Shown here: positions 7,393 through 10,254 of the stretch, piece by piece
Layout of the letters: the number at the start of each line of letters is the position of its first letter
Numbering within the stretch: position 1 is the first letter of the stretch
Source: Micavibrio sp.
GTDB lineage: Bacteria > Pseudomonadota > Alphaproteobacteria > Micavibrionales > Micavibrionaceae
Direction of reading: 5' to 3'
NCBI GenBank assembly: GCA_027066695.1
Contig: JAMONE010000135.1
Coordinates: 1-10,254 of the forward strand
DNA: 10,254 bases
Made by a program: the position numbers and the translations under genes
Notes under the pieces: generated by a model
Told to the model about the DNA's origin: nothing
What the model saw: the letters and a program-made list of their open reading frames with translations, nothing else
Databases searched by the model: none

Positions 7393-7405
7393 CTCTAATT
7401 ATGAT
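7378..7405 (+). promoter_or_regulatory. Possible ldtR promoter
   Basis: TTGGGC (7378-7383) is followed after 16 nt by TATGAT (7400-7405), a -10 box with five of six consensus bases. Transcription would begin near 7412, leaving a leader of about 26 nt that contains the GGAG ribosome site (7427-7430). A TTGATCAA palindrome (7385-7392) lies between the two boxes. Confidence 0.45.
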
Positions 7406-7437
7406 CTGCCAACAATAAATCTATCTGGAGAAAAATT

Positions 7438-7896
7438 GTGACTACACCTTATTATGAATCTATTCAACTTATCGAGCGATTGCACCGTCATTTCTTGGAT
7501 GTGCTTAAGGTCGAGCTGGATAAAAAGAATATTCAAGACATCAACAACGTTCAGAGCATGATTTTATATAATGTCGGTGATGAGGAAATGACTGTTGGCG
7601 AGCTTACTATTCGTGGTTACTACCTTGGCTCTAACGTTTCTTACAATGTTAAGAAAATGGTGGAAAATGACTACCTCATACAAGAGCGTTCAGTGCATGA
7701 CAAACGCTCTATCCGTGTAAGGCTTTCTGATAAAGGTACGGATTTGTGCAAAATGATATCCGATATGTTTGATCGTCATGAAGAGCAAATAACAGGCAGT
7801 GAAATTACAAGTGAACGTTTGGAAGAGCTGAACAAGACTCTGAAAATGCTGGAGCGTTTTTGGGCGCAGCAAACTAACTTTGGCAGTGGCTTTTAG
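7438..7896 (+). CDS. ldtR: MarR-family winged-helix regulator, LdtR type
   Basis: The 152-residue protein is a MarR-fold DNA-binding dimer closely resembling LdtR of Liberibacter and rhizobia. In those bacteria LdtR controls an L,D-transpeptidase gene (ldtP) and osmotic-stress tolerance. Dimerisation helices lie at about 1-30 and 103-145. The helix-turn-helix spans about 52-78 (MTVGELTIRGYYLGSNVSYN, then VKKMVEND). The wing follows as ERSVHDKRSIRVRLSDKG (83-100). The GYYLGSNVSYNVKKMVE stretch is the strongest LdtR signature. Translation starts at a GTG with GGAG seven bases upstream; no better ATG is available in frame. The gene diverges from hemB, with a small gene 6 nt downstream. No L,D-transpeptidase gene is present in the window, so its target lies elsewhere or differs. 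The fold is certain and the LdtR orthology probable. Confidence 0.88.
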   Translation: MTTPYYESIQLIERLHRHFLDVLKVELDKKNIQDINNVQSMILYNVGDEEMTVGELTIRGYYLGSNVSYNVKKMVENDYLIQERSVHDKRSIRVRLSDKGTDLCKMISDMFDRHEEQITGSEITSERLEELNKTLKMLERFWAQQTNFGSGF

Positions 7897-7902
7897 TTTG
7901 TT

Positions 7903-8106
7903 ATGACAGTCGAATCTCTTGATAATCGTGAAATAATTATAGAATTTTTCCCCGTAGGCAACCTTGTTAAAGTATCAGCAATGGATATCAATACCTTGAC
8001 AGAGATATCAATTCAAGGCCCTGCGAACTCTCCCGAAGGGATCCTTAAGCGTAACGCCCTAAAACGCTTAGAGTATGTTTTGAAAAAGAAGGGATTGATT
8101 TCTTAA
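7903..8106 (+). CDS. Small conserved-looking protein (possibly DUF6898-like)
   Basis: This is a 67-residue soluble, charged protein with no signal peptide, membrane segment or cysteine. The middle reads IIIEFFPVGNLVKVSAMDIN, then TLTEISIQGPANSPEGILKR, suggesting a small beta-sheet followed by one helix (about 47-64). I recall short alphaproteobacterial proteins with an EF.PVGN.VKVSA.D..T.TE..I.GPA pattern, possibly named DUF6898, but this is from memory and unverified. The start ATG lies 6 nt after the ldtR stop with no strong ribosome site, which suggests translation coupled to ldtR. Codon use looks like that of its neighbours. The function is unknown; the position hints at co-expression with the stress regulator. 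Confidence 0.75.
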   Translation: MTVESLDNREIIIEFFPVGNLVKVSAMDINTLTEISIQGPANSPEGILKRNALKRLEYVLKKKGLIS

Positions 8107-8142
8107 TCCATAGCAGCGTATAAATAATGCTTGTTTTTTAAT

Positions 8143-8265
8143 GTCATCCCCTTGATATGGCGCAAGCCAAATATTAACTAAGGGGATCCATATGCCAGCA
8201 GCTTTGCTGCTGACTTTTATAGATACCGCAACATAAACAAAGCAAAGCTTTGTCGCAGGTATGAC
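8143..8265. repeat. Composite palindromic intergenic element upstream of rpiB
   Basis: The outer ends are inverted repeats, GTCAT (8143-8147) and ATGAC (8261-8265). Four nested or adjacent hairpins fill the interval. ATCCCCTT (8146-8153) pairs with AAGGGGAT (8180-8187). Inside that, TGGC and GCCA close a GCAA tetraloop (8158-8169). CAGCAGC pairs with GCTGCTG around a TTT loop (8196-8212). ACAAAGC pairs with GCTTTGT around AAA (8237-8253), flanked by imperfect ATACCGCAACA (8223-8233) and TGTCGCAGGTAT (8251-8262). The ATCCCC...GGGGATCCA core matches the element before nrdR, so the two look related. It overlaps the first bases of a longer but unlikely rpiB reading frame. It may affect transcription termination or mRNA stability, but that is inference. 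Confidence 0.75.
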
Positions 8266-8280
8266 GGGTTTGGTGAATGT

Positions 8281-8284
8281 GAGG
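8281..8284 (+). promoter_or_regulatory. Ribosome binding site that sets the rpiB start
   Basis: GAGG (8281-8284) lies nine bases before the ATG at 8294. The alternative in-frame ATG at 8261 has only GCAGG-like repeat sequence before it. This supports the downstream start. Confidence 0.6.
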
Positions 8285-8293
8285 ATTTTAGTG

Positions 8294-8731
8294 ATGGAAA
8301 AGCTTGCTATTGCGTGCGATCACGGTGGTTACGATCTTAAAAATGCTATAAAGTTGCATTTTGCTGATAAAGTCGAATTTATCGACCTAGGCACTAATTC
8401 TACTGATTCCGTTGATTACCCTGAATATGGGCAAGCAATGGCAAAAGCTATTATCGCTGGTGACGCGGAGCGCGGGATTTTGATTTGTGGTACAGGAATT
8501 GGGATTTCTATTGCGGCAAATCGTTCCCCCCAAGTGCGAGCCGCCCTTTGCACTGATGTAACGATGGCTCGCCTTACACGTGCGCATAATGATGCAAATG
8601 TGCTAGCTTTGGGAGCGCGTATTATAGGTGAGCAGGTGGCTTTTGACATTATTAAAGCATTTTTAACAACTAAATATGAAGGTGGTCGTCATGACCTCAG
8701 AGTTAAACAATTAGGAAAAGGGATTATATAA
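8294..8731 (+). CDS. rpiB: Ribose-5-phosphate isomerase B
   Basis: RpiB interconverts ribose 5-phosphate and ribulose 5-phosphate in the non-oxidative pentose phosphate pathway. From the ATG at 8294 the protein has 145 residues, the usual length, and begins MEKLAIACDHGGYDLK like other RpiB proteins. Key residues are visible: D9 and H10 in ACDHGG, the catalytic C65 and T67 in ICGTGIGISIAANR, H98 in TRAHNDANVLALGAR, and R132-H133 near the C-terminus. An in-frame ATG at 8261 would add MTGLVNVRILV. That start lies in the end of the palindromic element and is not expected in the family, so I reject it. The stop codon TAA directly abuts the glyA ATG, so the two genes form one operon. LacA/RpiB galactose-isomerase relatives are an alternative, but the residues fit RpiB. 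Confidence 0.94.
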   Translation: MEKLAIACDHGGYDLKNAIKLHFADKVEFIDLGTNSTDSVDYPEYGQAMAKAIIAGDAERGILICGTGIGISIAANRSPQVRAALCTDVTMARLTRAHNDANVLALGARIIGEQVAFDIIKAFLTTKYEGGRHDLRVKQLGKGII

Positions 8732-10048
8732 ATGAGCAATGCAGCGAAGCAGTTACAAGACGAGAAGTTACAAGATATTTTTTTTACGCAAGATTTAAAG
8801 AGCGCGGATAGCGAAGTTTTTGATGCTGTGCAAGGTGAACTAACCCGCCAGCAAGATGGTATTGAGCTAATAGCCTCCGAGAATATAGTTTCCAGAGCAG
8901 TGCTTCAGGCGCAAGGCTCTGTATTTACTAATAAATATGCAGAAGGCTATCCAGGGCGCAGATATTATGGTGGTTGTGAATATTCGGACGTTGTCGAGAA
9001 TATAGCTCGCAATCGCGCGAAGGAGCTATTCGGCGCAAAATACGCAAATGTGCAGCCTAATTCAGGTTCTCAAGCTAACCAAGGTGTTATGATGGCTCTG
9101 CTTGAGCCAGGCGATACTATTTTAGGGATGAGCCTAGCCGCTGGTGGTCACTTAACTCACGGCGCAGCGCCAAATCAATCGGGTAAATGGTTTAACTCTA
9201 TTCAATATGGTGTGCGCGAAAGCGATTCACTGCTCGATTACGAAGAAGTCGAAGGACTAGCGAAAGAGCATAAACCAAAGATGATTATAGCGGGCGCATC
9301 TGCTTACCCACGTCAAATAGACTTTAAACGTTTCCGTGAAATTGCAGACAGCGTTGGCGCATATCTATTCGTTGATATGGCGCATTATGCAGGGCTAATT
9401 GCGGCTGGGACTTATCCTTCGCCTGTTCCGCACGCGCATGTAACAACCACGACAACGCATAAAACTTTGCGCGGACCACGCGGCGGTATGATTTTAACCA
9501 ATGATTTCTCGATTTTCAAAAAGCTTAACTCTGCAATATTCCCAGGTATTCAGGGCGGCCCTTTGATGCATGTTATCGCTGCTAAAGCAGTGTCTTATGG
9601 TGAGGCTCTTAAACCTGAGTTTAAGGTGTATGGTCAAGCTGTTATTGATAATGCGCGCGCATTAGCTGAAACTTTGAAAGATGGCGGCGTTGATATTGTA
9701 TCAGGTGGAACAGACAGCCATATAGTTTTGGTTGATCTGCGCCCTAAAGGCTTGAGCGGTAAAGATACAGAAGAAGCATTAGAGCGCGCAGGCATGACTT
9801 GTAACAAGAACGCTGTGCCGTTTGATCCTGCTCCGCCTATGGTGACTTCTGGCGTGCGACTTGGAACTCCTGCGGCGACTAGCCGTGGTTTTGGCGTAGA
9901 AGAGTTTAAGCTTGTTGGACAATATATCATCGAAGTCCTTGATGGACTTAAGGAAAATGGCGCGGAAGGTAATGCCACGATTGAGGCATCTGCCAAGGCT
10001 AAAGTTGATGAGCTTTGTAAACGTTTCCCGATATATCCGAATGAGTAA
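8732..10048 (+). CDS. glyA: Serine hydroxymethyltransferase
   Basis: GlyA is a pyridoxal-phosphate enzyme that converts serine and tetrahydrofolate to glycine and 5,10-methylene-tetrahydrofolate, the main one-carbon source. The 438-residue chain is complete. IELIASENIVS (44-54) and TNKYAEGYPGRRYYGG (66-81) form substrate and cofactor contacts. SGSQAN lies at 111-116. VDMAHYAG holds D215 and H218, which position the cofactor. The Schiff-base lysine is K244 in TTTTHKTLRGPRGG. R376 in SGVRLGTPA binds the substrate carboxylate. The N-terminus is about a dozen residues longer than in E. coli, as in other alphaproteobacteria. The ATG follows the rpiB stop without a gap, and an AAGGG ribosome site (8718-8722) lies nine bases upstream inside rpiB. 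nrdR follows after a palindromic element. Confidence 0.98.
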   Translation: MSNAAKQLQDEKLQDIFFTQDLKSADSEVFDAVQGELTRQQDGIELIASENIVSRAVLQAQGSVFTNKYAEGYPGRRYYGGCEYSDVVENIARNRAKELFGAKYANVQPNSGSQANQGVMMALLEPGDTILGMSLAAGGHLTHGAAPNQSGKWFNSIQYGVRESDSLLDYEEVEGLAKEHKPKMIIAGASAYPRQIDFKRFREIADSVGAYLFVDMAHYAGLIAAGTYPSPVPHAHVTTTTTHKTLRGPRGGMILTNDFSIFKKLNSAIFPGIQGGPLMHVIAAKAVSYGEALKPEFKVYGQAVIDNARALAETLKDGGVDIVSGGTDSHIVLVDLRPKGLSGKDTEEALERAGMTCNKNAVPFDPAPPMVTSGVRLGTPAATSRGFGVEEFKLVGQYIIEVLDGLKENGAEGNATIEASAKAKVDELCKRFPIYPNE

Positions 10049-10070
10049 AGTAGTTACAAGTCAAAATTAA

Positions 10071-10140
10071 GCATCCCCAACTTGACTGGGGATCCAGTAG
10101 TTTAGTGTTAGTTATGGATCTCCGATCAAGTCGGAGATGC
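10071..10140. repeat. Two-arm palindromic element between glyA and nrdR (REP/BIME-like)
   Basis: The element has two 26-bp arms, 10071-10096 and 10115-10140, separated by 18 bp. Each arm is itself a hairpin: ATCCCCA/TGGGGAT around a 7-nt loop (10073-10093), and ATCTCCGA/TCGGAGAT around TCAAG (10118-10138). The second arm is also an imperfect reverse complement of the first (21 of 26 positions by my count), so one long hairpin is an alternative fold. The arrangement recalls paired REP units. The GGGGATCCA end is shared with the element before rpiB. It may partly terminate glyA transcription or protect its 3' end; there is no clear U-run. Confidence 0.8.
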
Positions 10141-10146
10141 TAATAT

Positions 10147-10154
10147 AAGGAGGT
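10147..10154 (+). promoter_or_regulatory. Strong ribosome binding site of nrdR
   Basis: AAGGAGGT (10147-10154) is a near-perfect anti-16S match six bases before the nrdR ATG. It is the strongest ribosome site in the window and fixes the nrdR start. It begins only 6 nt after the palindromic element, so folding of that element could influence access. Confidence 0.85.
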
Positions 10155-10160
10155 GCAAAA

Positions 10161-10254
10161 ATGCGCTGCCCATTTTGTGGAAATGATGAAACTCAAGTGA
10201 AGGATTCGCGGGCGGCGGAAGATAATTCTGCTATTCGCCGTCGTAGATCTTGCC
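10161..10254 (+). CDS. nrdR: Transcriptional repressor NrdR, N-terminal part (runs off window)
   Basis: NrdR is a zinc-ribbon and ATP-cone repressor that senses (d)ATP and controls ribonucleotide reductase genes. Only the first 31 codons are visible. They begin MRCPFCGNDETQVKDSR and continue to AIRRRRSC. The first zinc-binding pair is C3 and C6, and C31 would begin the second pair. The NSAIRRRR stretch is diagnostic of the family. The ATP-cone lies beyond the window edge. glyA followed by nrdR is a common alphaproteobacterial order, with riboflavin genes often next; that cannot be seen here. Confidence 0.95.
   Translation, partial: MRCPFCGNDETQVKDSRAAEDNSAIRRRRSC

Noticed and set aside
8107..8260. 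Riboswitch upstream of rpiB-glyA (for example a glycine or folate-type aptamer)
   Set aside because: The hairpins are explained by nested palindromic repeat units whose core recurs before nrdR. I saw no conserved glycine or tetrahydrofolate aptamer core.
9634..9996. 120-codon minus-strand open frame inside glyA
   Set aside because: It is antisense to the strongly conserved glyA C-terminal half and is rich in Ser, Pro and Thr, as complement frames often are. No family signal is visible.
10082..10110. Promoter for nrdR starting at TTGACT
   Set aside because: The -35-like hexamer is the loop of the palindromic arm, and no acceptable -10 box lies 15-19 nt downstream.
10071..10140. CRISPR-like repeat pair
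   Set aside because: There are only two units, in inverted rather than direct orientation, with an 18-bp spacer and no cas genes.

Overview
The window reads as ordinary chromosomal core sequence of an AT-leaning alphaproteobacterium. The evidence is the protein types: an alphaproteobacterial RecO and ParC, an LdtR-type MarR regulator, a magnesium-type porphobilinogen synthase, and a glyA-nrdR pair. It encodes a flagellar stator (motA, motB), so the organism is probably motile or descends from a motile lineage. Low-GC groups such as Micavibrio-like, Holosporales-like or flagellated Rickettsiales-like bacteria would fit, but the order cannot be fixed from this sequence alone.

Layout. A truncated minus-strand gene with an N-terminal NAD-binding motif (1-95) diverges from recO (149-937). 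recO overlaps parC (924-3161) by 14 nt. An 81-bp-scale palindromic repeat (3178-3262) separates parC from a convergent minus-strand block. In transcription order that block is hemB (7321-6329), then motA (6207-5317), motB (5317-4325) and a DUF389/TIGR00341 membrane protein (4304-3306). motA has its own sigma70-like promoter just past the hemB stop. hemB diverges from ldtR (7438-7896), and the 116-bp gap between them holds overlapping back-to-back promoters and a candidate palindromic operator. ldtR is followed 6 nt later by a small conserved-looking gene (7903-8106). A second palindromic element (8143-8265) lies before rpiB (8294-8731), which abuts glyA (8732-10048). A third palindromic element (10071-10140) lies before nrdR, which is cut by the window edge.

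Functions. The genes cover DNA repair (recO), chromosome decatenation (parC), flagellar torque (motAB), haem synthesis (hemB), cell-wall and osmotic stress regulation (ldtR), pentose phosphate metabolism (rpiB), one-carbon metabolism (glyA) and ribonucleotide reductase control (nrdR). From memory, the recO-parC...hemB-ldtR...glyA-nrdR order resembles the arrangement in rhizobia and relatives, with motAB plus DUF389 appearing as the local difference.

I found no defence system, prophage, CRISPR array, tRNA or rRNA. The most interesting signals are the three intergenic palindromic elements (at least two look related), the DUF389 gene placed directly behind motAB, the control region shared by hemB and ldtR, and the small gene coupled to ldtR. 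No intergenic stretch exceeds 300 bases.
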